Assembly (NCBI RefSeq): GCF_001429245.1
Contig: NZ_LMJE01000007.1
Location: forward strand, 597,127 to 661,126
Length of the DNA stretch: 64,000 nucleotides
Direction: 5' to 3'
From: Rhizobium sp. Root274
Lineage (GTDB): Bacteria; Pseudomonadota; Alphaproteobacteria; Rhizobiales; Rhizobiaceae
Below are positions 1-8,553 of this stretch, in pieces (positions within the stretch are counted from its first letter, which is position 1; every line of letters starts with the position of its first letter). The translations under genes and the position numbers were made by a program. The notes below the pieces were generated by a model, which did no database searches, was not told the DNA's origin, and was given only the letters and a program-made list of their open reading frames with translations.

Positions 1-416
1 CGGACGCGCGCTGCATTGCGAACCGCTTCCGGCACGTCATTGTCGTCGCCAATGGTCTTGAAGGCAGCGATTGCGCCCGCCGGATCACCCTTTTCGGCCA
101 GAACCGAAGCGCCGCGGAAGCGAGCGAGCACGCCGTAAGCGCCGTAGCCGTCTTTCTCGAGTGCCTGAAGGGCGGCTTCCGCCTCGTCGCGCTTGCCTTC
201 GTCGGCGAGCTTGAGCGCGGCAAGGAACTGGTCGCCGGCGCCCGAGGCCTGGGTGGAGTTCCAGTGATCCCACAGCCTGTGGCCGGCCGTGCCGACGACG
301 ATCAGGACCGCAACGCCGATAATGATGCGGCTATAGCGCTTCCAGGCGTTGCGCACCTGATCGGAGCGAAGCTCTTCGTTGACTTCGCGGATAAAGCTGT
401 CGTTCTGGTCAACCAT
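1..416 (-). CDS. TPR-like (TPR_21) single-pass membrane protein, 3' part cut off
   Basis: Reading leftwards from an ATG at 416, the frame stays open to the window edge (138 codons seen), so the C-terminus is missing. The N-terminus starts MVDQNDSFIREVNEEL, is charged for about 25 residues and is followed by one hydrophobic segment (RIIIGVAVLIVVGTAG, about residues 30-45). After that come helical, Ala/Glu/Lys-rich repeats such as DEAEAALQALEKDG and GDPAGAIAAFKTIGDD. This layout (short cytosolic tail, one membrane helix, periplasmic TPR-like helices) is that of the YfgM/TPR_21 family, which in Gammaproteobacteria associates with the Sec translocon and periplasmic chaperones. In many alphaproteobacteria the gene lies next to der/engA; that neighbour would be outside this window. 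Family assignment is from composition and layout only. Confidence 0.75.
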   Translation of the reverse strand, partial: MVDQNDSFIREVNEELRSDQVRNAWKRYSRIIIGVAVLIVVGTAGHRLWDHWNSTQASGAGDQFLAALKLADEGKRDEAEAALQALEKDGYGAYGVLARFRGASVLAEKGDPAGAIAAFKTIGDDNDVPEAVRNAARV

Positions 417-522
417 TCATACCCCCGGCAGCGCCGGCCTTTCCATGCAATCTCATGCGTGAGCGGCCTTCTAGCCGATTTTTGTCCGCTTGTAAGGGGA
501 AAACCGCGAAAAGCCTGCGGCC

Positions 523-1101
523 TCACATCGGCAGCGGTGCCACACCGATCAAGACTTCGTGCAGCTTAAAGGTAATCAGCGCCCAGACGACGACACCTAA
601 GACCACGGCGATGGCATCAAAGCGTGCCGAAACGAAGGTTCGCCGCACGAGATCGCCGGCCCGCTGACGGCGCTTGTAGTTGATGCGCAGCACGACGCCC
701 CAGGCGAGCAGCGCACCGAACATCAGGATCGAGGCCAGGTCGCCATTGGCGAGCAGGTGGGCGGCGGCCCAGATCTTGATCGACAGCACGATCGGATGCT
801 TCGTCTTCGTCGCGATATGCCCGGCCGGCAGGAAACCGGCAACCAGACAGATCATGGCAATCAACATCAGCGTAATGGTCAGGTGGTTCATGCCCATGGG
901 CGGGAACCAGACATTAATCACGCGCGCCGTGGCATAACCCCAGATCAACACCACCAGCGACACGAGGCTGAGGACGGAATTGATCACGCGCCAGCCGGTT
1001 TCGCCGAAGCGCTCAATCATCGACAGGCGAAAGCCCGGCGCGACGACGCGGATCAGATGGGTGGCCAGAAACAGGATGATGCCGAGAATGAGAAGCGCCA
1101 T
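523..1101 (-). CDS. NnrU family membrane protein
   Basis: A 192-residue integral membrane protein with five to six hydrophobic helices, starting MALLILGIILFLATHLIRV. Features of the NnrU family are visible: an early HLIR motif, a middle stretch PPMGMNHLTITLMLIAMI, and an HIATKTKHPIVLSIKIWAAAHLLANGD region (only part of it is needed for recognition: KHP and AHLLANGD). NnrU was first described in denitrification (nitric oxide reductase regulon) of Rhodobacter, but homologues are common in rhizobia without denitrification genes nearby, as here. It is distantly related to isoprenylcysteine methyltransferase-like/MAPEG-type membrane proteins. No operon partner is seen: the next gene upstream reads on the opposite strand. 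Confidence 0.85.
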   Translation of the reverse strand: MALLILGIILFLATHLIRVVAPGFRLSMIERFGETGWRVINSVLSLVSLVVLIWGYATARVINVWFPPMGMNHLTITLMLIAMICLVAGFLPAGHIATKTKHPIVLSIKIWAAAHLLANGDLASILMFGALLAWGVVLRINYKRRQRAGDLVRRTFVSARFDAIAVVLGVVVWALITFKLHEVLIGVAPLPM

Positions 1102-1229
1102 GGAGAAAACCTTTCAGGTCGTGTTGTCAAAAGCCTTACTGGTCCGCCGCTCGAATATCCAGCCTGTTCAAAGCTTCGCCGCATTTGGATGACACCCAGC
1201 ACCCCTTGTTGATGTCCGGGTATTTGCTG

Positions 1230-2246
1230 ATGTTTCGTTCCTTGATGGCCATTTCCCTTGCCCTGACCGCCACGACGGCGGTTGCCGGAGACCCGGCGCC
1301 TGCGGCAAAAGGTGCGGGCGAAGCGAGACCGAAACAGATCCTGATGATCTCCTTCGACGGCGCCCACGACAACAAGCTCTGGAAACGCAGCCGGGACATC
1401 GCCAAGCGCGCCAATGCTCACTTCACCTATTTCCTCTCCTGCGCCACGCTGATCCCGCGCGAGCGGGCAGGCGATTACAAGGCACCGGGCATCAAGGCCG
1501 GCCGCTCCAATATCGGCTTTGCCCAGACGGTGGACGAGGTTTCGACCCGGCTCGACAACATCTGGAGCGCACACGAGGAAGGTCATGAGATCGCCAGCCA
1601 CACCTGCGGGCATTTCGATGGTAAGGACTGGACCAAGGATCAATGGCTGACCGAGTTCGAGAGCTTTGACCGGGTGCTGGCCGGCGCCTGGAAGGACAAT
1701 GGGCTGGCTGATCGCGAGCCGGAAGGCTGGGCCGACTTCGTCACATCCGGCATCACCGGTTTTCGCGCGCCCTATCTCTCCGCTCCCGACAGCCTTTACG
1801 AGGCCGAACGCCAGCATGGCTATCGCTACGATGCGAGCCTCGTCACCCACGACCCGGCGCCACCGCGCAAAGAGAATGGTCTGATCCGTTTCGGCCTGCC
1901 GCTGATTCCGGAAGGGCCTGAGAACCGCCGCATCATCGCCATGGACTACAACCTCTTCATCCGCCATTCCGGCGGCATCGACCACCCGTCGAAGGGCGAC
2001 GAATTCGCCGAGCGCAGCTACAAGGCGTTCAAGACCGCCTTCGAGACCCAGTATAATGGGAACCGCATGCCCCTGCAGATCGGCCTCCACTTCGTCACCA
2101 TGAACGGCGGCGCCTATTGGGCGGCGATGGAGCGGCTGGTGGCGGAGGTCTGCACCAAGCCGGATGTCGCCTGCGTCACCTATTCCGAGGCGCTGGAGAT
2201 GCTGGGCACCAAGGGCGGCCAGGCTGCAGGCACCGGCGATATGTGA
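1230..2246 (+). CDS. Secreted polysaccharide deacetylase family protein
   Basis: A 338-residue protein of the NodB/CE4 carbohydrate esterase fold. The chosen ATG at 1230 gives a clean signal peptide (MFRSLMAISLALTATTAVAG, cleavage near residue 20); an in-frame ATG at 1212 or a start at 1185 would only add an odd N-terminal tail. CE4 landmarks are present: an early Asp motif SFDGAHD and the metal-binding SHTCGHFD (His-x3-His type). Later GFRAPYLS matches the RxPY motif of the family. The substrate is not evident; such proteins deacetylate surface or cell-wall polysaccharides, and this one should act in the periplasm. It is divergent from the NnrU gene and convergent with bacA, so it appears to be a single transcription unit. 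Confidence 0.8.
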   Translation: MFRSLMAISLALTATTAVAGDPAPAAKGAGEARPKQILMISFDGAHDNKLWKRSRDIAKRANAHFTYFLSCATLIPRERAGDYKAPGIKAGRSNIGFAQTVDEVSTRLDNIWSAHEEGHEIASHTCGHFDGKDWTKDQWLTEFESFDRVLAGAWKDNGLADREPEGWADFVTSGITGFRAPYLSAPDSLYEAERQHGYRYDASLVTHDPAPPRKENGLIRFGLPLIPEGPENRRIIAMDYNLFIRHSGGIDHPSKGDEFAERSYKAFKTAFETQYNGNRMPLQIGLHFVTMNGGAYWAAMERLVAEVCTKPDVACVTYSEALEMLGTKGGQAAGTGDM

Positions 2247-2269
2247 TGGTTCCTTAAGCATTAAAGCAA

Positions 2270-2301
2270 AAGGTCGCGCTGGGTTTCCCAGGCGCGGCCT
2301 T
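2270..2301. terminator. Bidirectional hairpin terminator between deacetylase gene and bacA
   Basis: Between the convergent genes lies a stem with outer AAGG/CCTT, GC-rich middle and inner TGGG/CCCA arms around a TTT loop. On the plus strand it is followed by GGTGTTTTA and on the minus strand by TTTTGCTTTAAT, so it can act as a factor-independent terminator in both directions. Confidence 0.6.
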
Positions 2302-2326
2302 GGTGTTTTATGCGGTCTTCAGTCCG

Positions 2327-3598
2327 TCAGGTTGGCTTGTCCGCAGCGACCTCGCCAGCGACAGCCTCCCGCTCCAGATAGCGCTGATCGATTTCCGGCA
2401 GAGGCTCGTTGTCGATCGCGGCCTCAAACGCCTTGAGGCGCTTGTGGATCGACAGAAGCTCGATGATGGTCGTCCAGGAATTGACCAGATACTGGAACGA
2501 ATTCGACACCTGTCCGAAGGCGGTCGCGATCTGCTGATAGATACCATAGGTGATCTTGCCAGCAACGATCGTCGGCACCAGCACGATCAGCAGGAAGATC
2601 GCATCGGCCTGCATGTAGAAATAGCGGGCGACGTTGAAATAGAGGTAGTGGAAGTAGAGCGTGAAATAATTGACCCGGACGTTGTTGTAGAGCTCCTTCA
2701 CCGTCGCGGGTTGCGCGCGATCCGCATGATCCTCACCATAGACCAGTTCCTTGCGATAGGCCGCTTCGACGCGCTGGTTGCGGAAATTAAGCCCCGGCAG
2801 CTTGATACCGGCAACGGCGAGCAGCACTGTCCCGAAGGCCGACCAGAAGATCGCCAGCCAGAAAAGCGCATGCGGCACCTCGCCGATGATCGGAAGCTCG
2901 CTGACATAACCCGACAGCGAAAACAGGATTGGCAGGAAGACAATCAGCGTCATCACGGCATTAATCAGCGAAATGCCAAGACCCTCAAGCGTCGAGGAGA
3001 ACCGCATCGTGTCTTCCTGCACACGCTGTGAAGCGCCTTCGATATGACGGACCTTCTCCCACTTCGACATGTAGAAGTCGTTCATCGCCGTGCGCCAGCG
3101 GAAGATGTAATGGCTGGTGAAGAAGTCGGTCACGATCGAGATCGCCATGCTGACGAAGACGATCTTCGCGAACACGATCTGCAGGCTGTAGAAATCCCAG
3201 ACGGTGATGCCTGGCTGCTTCGACAGCGCATTCTGCAAGAGATCGCCGAACGGACGGCGGAAATTGTTGATGACGACCGAGACCTGCACGCCGAAATAAA
3301 CCGCCGCAATAATGAACAGCGATCCCCAGATCGACCAGATCTTCCAGGGATGATCCTTGGCCAGGATCGTCCAGACCCCACCAAAGGCGATCATGCAGAG
3401 AAGGAAATAGGCGTAGAAGAACAGGTTCGACGGAAGGGCGAAGAAGCTGAGATCGAACGGCTCCGTCTCCGGATGCACATAGCCCAGGCTGTTCCCAAAC
3501 TCCTGGACACCAAAATACCAGGCGAGAACGCAGACGAAGGTGAAGATGACCGCAGATGTGAAGAACAGCTTAGGCCGGGGGAAGAAGGAATGAAACAC
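2327..3598 (-). CDS. bacA: BacA/SbmA-type peptide transporter
   Basis: A 423-residue inner-membrane protein of the SbmA/BacA family. It imports peptides (antimicrobial and nodule-specific cysteine-rich peptides) and is needed in Sinorhizobium for bacteroid survival and in Brucella for persistence. The chosen start is a GTG at 3598, giving VFHSFFPRPKLFFTSAV, which matches the N-terminus and length (about 420) of known BacA. The open frame extends further upstream to 3682 but that extension is polar, Arg-rich and unlike the family. About seven hydrophobic helices are visible. Recognisable family stretches are WYFGVQEFGN, SHYIFRWRTAMNDFY, HIEGASQRVQEDT and PTIVAGKITYGIYQQ. A GAAGG sequence about 10 bases before the GTG can serve as ribosome binding site. 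It stands alone, divergent from a small conserved gene. Confidence 0.9.
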   Translation of the reverse strand: MFHSFFPRPKLFFTSAVIFTFVCVLAWYFGVQEFGNSLGYVHPETEPFDLSFFALPSNLFFYAYFLLCMIAFGGVWTILAKDHPWKIWSIWGSLFIIAAVYFGVQVSVVINNFRRPFGDLLQNALSKQPGITVWDFYSLQIVFAKIVFVSMAISIVTDFFTSHYIFRWRTAMNDFYMSKWEKVRHIEGASQRVQEDTMRFSSTLEGLGISLINAVMTLIVFLPILFSLSGYVSELPIIGEVPHALFWLAIFWSAFGTVLLAVAGIKLPGLNFRNQRVEAAYRKELVYGEDHADRAQPATVKELYNNVRVNYFTLYFHYLYFNVARYFYMQADAIFLLIVLVPTIVAGKITYGIYQQIATAFGQVSNSFQYLVNSWTTIIELLSIHKRLKAFEAAIDNEPLPEIDQRYLEREAVAGEVAADKPT

Positions 3599-3855
3599 GG
3601 GGGGAACCTTCGTGTGGGAGAAGTCCTGCAAATCGACACGGAACCTAGGGCACTGGCGCCGCAGCAGCAATGCCACTGCCAAATTGTGGCGGAATTACCC
3701 CCGCAATAATTACAGGTTCGCAAGAATAGACGGGCTGTTGGCCACCGGTTGCAAGCGGCTGGCAGAAGCCGAGGGCATACCGCCCCACCCAAGTCCGCTT
3801 GCCTCAGCCCCAAAAATCGCTAGGGAAGTCCCAAAGCTTTTTCCAGGAGTGCCCC

Positions 3856-4092
3856 ATGAGCGACCTCAGCCTGCAGCAGGCCATCGACAACATCTACACC
3901 TCGATCAACAACGACAATGAAGAAATCGATCTTCACATTGCAGCGCTCAAAGCGGCGATGGGACGCGAAGGTGTCAAGGAAGCCGTGTTCGAGCCGTCGA
4001 AGCTCGCCCAGTCGAACCGCCAGGGCCGCAAGATCATGCAGTCCTATTTCAAGAAAAAGGGCGTCGCTGTCGCCTTTTCGAAGTCCGAATAA
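3856..4092 (+). CDS. Small conserved hypothetical protein (78 aa)
   Basis: A 78-residue, soluble, mostly helical protein with no signal peptide or membrane helix. The start is set by a strong AGGAG six bases before the ATG at 3856. The N-terminal half (DLSLQQAIDNIYTSIN) is acidic and probably helical; the C-terminal half is basic (QSNRQGRKIMQSYFKKKG). I do not recognise a characterised family. It is divergent from bacA, 257 bases away, and convergent with map. A real gene is supported by its codon use and ribosome binding site; function is unknown. Confidence 0.7.
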   Translation: MSDLSLQQAIDNIYTSINNDNEEIDLHIAALKAAMGREGVKEAVFEPSKLAQSNRQGRKIMQSYFKKKGVAVAFSKSE

Positions 4093-4093
4093 G

Positions 4094-4136
4094 GCGTCTG
4101 ACGAGACGCTGTTACGCTCGCCTTAGTCGGCGAGCG
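4094..4136. terminator. Two tandem hairpins at the end of convergent genes
   Basis: Hairpin one is GCGTCT-GACG-AGACGC (4094-4109). Hairpin two is CGCTCGCC-N6-GGCGAGCG (4115-4136), with the map stop codon in its loop. Neither is followed by a clear T-tract, so termination is only a likely role. Confidence 0.35.
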
Positions 4137-4875
4137 TCAGCACCAGCGGTCCATTCTTCGTCACCACGATCGTGTGTTCGAACTGAACGGTCGGCGCCGG
4201 CGGATCGCTGTAGAGCGTCCAGGCGTCCTTGTCGCCGTCCTCGGCCCAGTGGCCGCCGAGCGAGAGGAACGGCTCGACAGTGAACACCAGCCCTTCCTCC
4301 ATAATCCGGGTTTCGTCCGGATCCGGCCAGGTCGACAATTCTTTCGGCTCTTCATGCAGCGAACGGCCGACCCCATGGCTCGCAAGATTGGTGATCAGCG
4401 TATAGCGGTTCTTGCGGGCAAAGGCGCCGATGGAATTGCCGATATCGGCCATTGGACGGCCAGTCTTCACCTGATTGAGGCCTACCCAGAGCGCCCGCTT
4501 GCCGTCACGCAGCAGCCGTTCCTGCTTGGCCGTTCCCGGCGGCACGATGAAGGACTGGCCGGTATCGCCGAAATAGCCGAGCTTTTCCGCCGACACATCG
4601 ATGTTGACGAGGTCGCCCGCCTTGATCACCCGGTCGCCGGGAATGCCATGGGCAATCTCCTCATTGACCGAGATGCAGGTGGCGCCGGGAAACTGGTAGC
4701 AGAGTTCCGGCGCCGATTGCGCGCCATTGTCTTCGAGGAGCTTGCGGCCGATCTGGTCGAGCTCGCGGGTCGTGATCCCCGGCTCAAGTGCTGCTGCCAT
4801 CACCTTGATGGCAGCGGCGCAAATCCGCCCGATGTCCTTGAGACGGACAAGGTCCTCTTCGGTTTCGACAATCAT
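4123..4875 (-). CDS. map: Type I methionine aminopeptidase
   Basis: A 250-residue cytosolic enzyme that removes the N-terminal methionine from new proteins. All five metal ligands of the pita-bread fold can be placed: Asp93 (NIDVS), Asp104 (FGDTG), His167 (ASHGVG), Glu201 (FTVEPF) and Glu233 (QFEHTIVV), with the substrate histidines His76 (AHGIP) and His174 (LHEEP). The length fits the short type I enzymes. Sequence details (GDTGQSF instead of the usual GDTSRMF, ASHGVG instead of GHGIG) suggest a divergent second copy rather than the housekeeping enzyme; many rhizobia carry two. It is followed 41 bases later on the same strand by the LLM oxidoreductase, which is transcribed ahead of it. Confidence 0.88.
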   Translation of the reverse strand: MIVETEEDLVRLKDIGRICAAAIKVMAAALEPGITTRELDQIGRKLLEDNGAQSAPELCYQFPGATCISVNEEIAHGIPGDRVIKAGDLVNIDVSAEKLGYFGDTGQSFIVPPGTAKQERLLRDGKRALWVGLNQVKTGRPMADIGNSIGAFARKNRYTLITNLASHGVGRSLHEEPKELSTWPDPDETRIMEEGLVFTVEPFLSLGGHWAEDGDKDAWTLYSDPPAPTVQFEHTIVVTKNGPLVLTLAD

Positions 4876-4916
4876 GGCGGTCCTTCAAATGCTTCTTCGG
4901 CGGGCTGGCCGCTGCC

Positions 4917-5963
4917 TTAGGCGGCAGATGCCTTTTCCGTCAACGCCTTCCGAACCAGCGGCGCGACTTTTGTTCCGAAGAGTTCGATGCCGCGCATGAT
5001 TTCCTGATGCGGCATGGGGCCAATCGCCATCTGCAGCAGGAAGCGGTCGTTCTTGAAGATGCCATGCATCGCAACGATCTTTTCCGCGACCGTTTCCGGA
5101 TCACCGACGAAGAGCGCACCGCGCGGCCCGCGTGACGCATCGAATTGCGCCCGGTTGGTCGGCCCCCAACCGCGCTCGCGACCGATCCGGTCCATCACCA
5201 CCGCCTGCGGTCCATAGAAAATGTCGGCAGCCGACTGCACCGTGTCATGAATGAAGCCATGCACGTTGATCGATGTTTTCAAAAGCGACGGATCGACGCC
5301 GGCCTTTTCAGCGCTCTGGCGGTAGAGATCGAAGAAGGGCGCAAAGCGATGCGGCTCGCCGCCGATGATGGCGAGCGCCAGCGGCAGGCCGAGATAACCG
5401 GCCCGCGCCGCCGATTGCGGCGTGCCGCCGATCGCGATCCACAGCGGCAGCAGATCCTGCAGCGGACGCGGATAGACGCCCCGTGCCTGGATAGGCTTGC
5501 GGGTCTGGCCTTCCCAGGTCACCACTTCGTTCTCGCGGATCTCCATCAGGAGCTGCAGCTTCTCCGCAAACAGTAGGTCGTAGTCTTCAAGGTCGTAGCC
5601 GAAGAGTGGGAAGCTCTCGATGAACGAGCCGCGCCCGACCATCAGCTCGGTGCGGCCGCTGGAGAGCAAGTCGACCGTCGCATATTGCTGGAAGACGCGA
5701 ACCGGATCATCCGAGGAGAGGACGGACACGGCGCTGGTCAGCCGGATATTCTTCGTCTGAACGGCGGCGGCCGCAAGGATCGTCGCGGGGGACGATGCCA
5801 TATAGTCCGGGCGGTGATGTTCGCCGAGACCGAAGACATCGAGGCCAACGTCATCCGCAAGCTTGATCTCGGCCAGCAACTCGTCGACGCGGCGTTTGGC
5901 CTCCGCCCCCTTGTTGGCCGCATTCGGATCGACATCGGCGAAGGTGTAGAGACCGAGTTCCAT
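4917..5963 (-). CDS. LLM class flavin-dependent oxidoreductase (luciferase-like)
   Basis: A 348-residue luciferase-like monooxygenase. The ATG at 5963 is preferred because GGAG lies about eight bases upstream and the product then begins MELGLYTFADV, typical of this subfamily; the frame is open well beyond but codes for an Arg/Ser-rich stretch that looks untranslated. Family marks are FGLGEHHRPDY, LTSAVSVLSSDDPVRVFQQ and LMVGRGSF. The substrate is not known; relatives use reduced FMN supplied by another protein. A conserved GDPETVAEKI motif near the C-terminus is common in the family. It precedes map in the direction of transcription and may share a transcript. It is divergent from bdhA. Confidence 0.85.
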   Translation of the reverse strand: MELGLYTFADVDPNAANKGAEAKRRVDELLAEIKLADDVGLDVFGLGEHHRPDYMASSPATILAAAAVQTKNIRLTSAVSVLSSDDPVRVFQQYATVDLLSSGRTELMVGRGSFIESFPLFGYDLEDYDLLFAEKLQLLMEIRENEVVTWEGQTRKPIQARGVYPRPLQDLLPLWIAIGGTPQSAARAGYLGLPLALAIIGGEPHRFAPFFDLYRQSAEKAGVDPSLLKTSINVHGFIHDTVQSAADIFYGPQAVVMDRIGRERGWGPTNRAQFDASRGPRGALFVGDPETVAEKIVAMHGIFKNDRFLLQMAIGPMPHQEIMRGIELFGTKVAPLVRKALTEKASAA

Positions 5964-6213
5964 GGCATAACTCCGCTGGTAAGCTGTTTTGTCTGACATA
6001 GCGATTAAGCCTGTGGTGGCAAAGTCCCCTCCATCGAACAGTGTGTCACGCCTGGCTCTGCTCCCGCCTCTCCGCAACCAGCCCTCTGCCCGGCCTTTAT
6101 TGCACCGCAGTAAAACGCCCGTTGCACAAGAACTTCCTTTGGGACTAGGCTCGGGCCGGCGGGACACATCAAGGCCGGGCTTCACCGGCATGCGTCAAAC
6201 AGGAATTAGTCTG

Positions 6214-6987
6214 ATGAAAAGAACAGTTGTCGTCACCGGCTCCACCAGCGGCATCGGCCTTGGCATTGCCAAGGCTTTCGCGGCGGAAGGCGCCAATGTC
6301 GTGATCAATGGCTTTGGCGATGCAGCCGAAATCGAAAAGATCCGCCAATCGCTTGAGACGTCCGGCGGCAAGGCGCTCTACCACGCCGCCGACATGTCGA
6401 AGCCGGCCGAGATTGCCGACCTGATCGCCACCGCCGAAAAAACGTTCGGCGGCATCGATGTGCTCGTCAACAATGCCGGCATCCAGCATGTCGCCCCGGT
6501 CGAGGAATTCCCGATCGAGAAATGGGACCTGATCATCGCGATCAACATGTCGAGCGCCTTCCACACGATTCGCGCGGCCATCCCGGGCATGAAAGCCAAG
6601 AAGAAGGGCCGCATCATCAACATCGCCTCGGCCCACGGCCTCGTCGCCTCGCCCTTCAAGTCGGCTTATGTGACGGCCAAACACGGCGTGCTGGGCCTCA
6701 CCAAGACGGTGGCTCTGGAGACAGCCCGCGACGGTATTACCGTCAACGCGATCTGCCCCGGTTATGTGCTGACACCTCTGGTCGAAAAGCAGATCCCCGA
6801 CACCGCCAAGGCACGCGGCATTTCCGAGGATCAGGTGAAGAACGACGTCATGCTACATCTGCAGGCGACCAAGGAATTTGTCGGCATCGACCAGGTGGCA
6901 GCACTGGCCATCTACCTGGCAAGCGATGCTGCAGCCCAGGTGACCGGCACCTCGATCTCCATTGATGGCGGCTGGACAGCACAATAA
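6214..6987 (+). CDS. bdhA: D-3-hydroxybutyrate dehydrogenase
   Basis: A 257-residue short-chain dehydrogenase that interconverts 3-hydroxybutyrate and acetoacetate with NAD, in poly-3-hydroxybutyrate use. The Rossmann glycine motif is at residues 8-15 (TGSTSGIG), NNAG at 86-89, and the catalytic set Asn111, Ser139, Tyr152 and Lys156 (AYVTAKHG) is complete. PGYVLTPLVEKQI and the ending DGGWTAQ are characteristic of bacterial BdhA. AGGA nine bases upstream supports the ATG at 6214. It is followed in the same direction by xdhA and xdhB, an order also reported for Sinorhizobium meliloti, where the three genes form an operon. Confidence 0.93.
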   Translation: MKRTVVVTGSTSGIGLGIAKAFAAEGANVVINGFGDAAEIEKIRQSLETSGGKALYHAADMSKPAEIADLIATAEKTFGGIDVLVNNAGIQHVAPVEEFPIEKWDLIIAINMSSAFHTIRAAIPGMKAKKKGRIINIASAHGLVASPFKSAYVTAKHGVLGLTKTVALETARDGITVNAICPGYVLTPLVEKQIPDTAKARGISEDQVKNDVMLHLQATKEFVGIDQVAALAIYLASDAAAQVTGTSISIDGGWTAQ

Positions 6988-7078
6988 ACTTGAAAGATTG
7001 AGCTGCGCCGCCCACCATCGCTAATATGGGCGACGCAGCCGCGTCCGGCAGTCGGACACCGAGGGACACGATTTATAG

Positions 7079-8551
7079 ATGGCAGACAGCATTCGTTTCA
7101 TCCTGAACGGCGAAGACGTCGCCCTTTCAAGCCTCGACCCGACCGAGACGCTGCTCGACTTCCTGCGCCTGAAGCGCCGGCTGACGGGTTCGAAGGAAGG
7201 TTGCGCCGAGGGCGACTGCGGCGCCTGCACCGTGCTGGTCGGGCGGCTTGTCGACGGCGCGCTGAAGTATGAGACGGTCAATGCCTGCATCCGCTTCGTC
7301 GGCTCGCTCAATGCCACCCATGTCGTGACCGTCGAGCACTTGGCGGCCAAGGACGGCACGCTGCATCCCGTGCAGCAGGCCATGGTCGACTGTCACGGCT
7401 CGCAATGCGGCTTCTGCACCCCGGGCTTCGTCATGTCGCTCTACGGCCTGTGGATGGCCTCGGAGAACCCCGGCCGCGCGGAGATCGAACGCGCTCTGCA
7501 GGGCAACCTCTGTCGCTGCACGGGTTATGAGCCGATCGTCAAGGCCGCCGAACAGGTGGGCCATGTCAGGCCGTCGGCGCTATTCGACCCGCTGGAACGC
7601 GAACGGACCAATATCATTGCGCGTCTGGAAGAGCTTTCCACCCGCGAGACCATCGCGCTTGCCGGGCCCGATGGCCGCCGGCTAGTCGTCCCCGGCAGCG
7701 TCGAAGCGCTGGCTGAAACACTGTCCGCCCATTCCAAGGCAACCGTCGTGGCCGGCGCAACGGATGTCGGACTGTGGGTGACGAAGCAGATGCGCGTGCT
7801 GGACCCCGTGGTGTTCATCAACCATCTGCAAGACCTGCAGAAGATCGAGGTCACGCTCGATGGCATCACGCTCGGCGCTGGCGTCAGCTACACCAGCGCC
7901 TTCGAGGTCCTGCGCCAGGAAATCCCTGCCTTCGGTCGCCTGATCACCCGCATCGGCGGCCAGCAGGTCCGCAACATGGGCACGATCGGCGGCAATATCG
8001 CCAACGGATCGCCGATCGGCGATTCACCGCCGGCCCTGATCGCGCTCTCCGCCACCGTGACGTTGCGCTCGGCCAAGGGCAGCCGCACGATGCCGCTCGA
8101 GGACTATTTCATCGACTACGGCAAGCAGGACCGCCAACCCGGCGAATTCGTCGAAAGCATGTTTGTGCCGCGCCCGAAAGCAGACAGTCACGTCGCCGTC
8201 TACAAGATCACCAAGCGCCGCGACGAAGACATCTCCGCGCTCTGCGGTGCCTTCCATCTGGAGAAGGATGCGGCTGGCATCGTCACCCATATCCGCATCG
8301 CCTTTGGCGGCATGGCCGCGACCCCGAGACGCGCTCGATCCGTTGAGGCAGCGCTCTACGGCAAGCCGTTCACCCAAGCAACGGTCGAAGCCGCCCGCGA
8401 CGCCTTCGACCTCGACTACAAGCCGCTGACCGACTGGCGCGCCACGGCTGAATATCGCCAGCTGACGGCGAAGAACCTGCTGACGCGGTTCTTCCTCGAA
8501 GTGTCGGGCACGCCGCAGGAACTGCAGCGCTTCGCGACGGAGGAGGCGTGA
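7079..8551 (+). CDS. xdhA: Xanthine dehydrogenase small subunit (FeS and FAD)
   Basis: A 490-residue protein carrying the electron-transfer modules of xanthine dehydrogenase, which oxidises hypoxanthine to xanthine and urate. The N-terminal ferredoxin-type [2Fe-2S] cluster has Cys42, Cys47, Cys50 and Cys70; the second cluster has Cys110, Cys113, Cys145 and Cys147 (CRCTGYEPI). The FAD domain follows from about residue 190, with RNMGTIGGNIANGSPIGD as its flavin-binding signature. The C-terminal CO dehydrogenase flavoprotein domain ends near residue 475. The gene lies 91 bases after bdhA and two bases before xdhB, so xdhA and xdhB are surely cotranscribed. Confidence 0.94.
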   Translation: MADSIRFILNGEDVALSSLDPTETLLDFLRLKRRLTGSKEGCAEGDCGACTVLVGRLVDGALKYETVNACIRFVGSLNATHVVTVEHLAAKDGTLHPVQQAMVDCHGSQCGFCTPGFVMSLYGLWMASENPGRAEIERALQGNLCRCTGYEPIVKAAEQVGHVRPSALFDPLERERTNIIARLEELSTRETIALAGPDGRRLVVPGSVEALAETLSAHSKATVVAGATDVGLWVTKQMRVLDPVVFINHLQDLQKIEVTLDGITLGAGVSYTSAFEVLRQEIPAFGRLITRIGGQQVRNMGTIGGNIANGSPIGDSPPALIALSATVTLRSAKGSRTMPLEDYFIDYGKQDRQPGEFVESMFVPRPKADSHVAVYKITKRRDEDISALCGAFHLEKDAAGIVTHIRIAFGGMAATPRRARSVEAALYGKPFTQATVEAARDAFDLDYKPLTDWRATAEYRQLTAKNLLTRFFLEVSGTPQELQRFATEEA

Positions 8552-8553
8552 TC

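Noticed and set aside
1230..2246. Second allantoinase (PuuE) because of the polysaccharide deacetylase fold
   Set aside because: It has a signal peptide and lacks the PuuE hallmarks (YGRD, NYEEGGE, SHGYRW).
1053..2261. 402-codon open frame opposite the deacetylase gene
   Set aside because: The plus-strand protein has a signal peptide and CE4 motifs; the minus reading is the antisense frame of high-GC codons.
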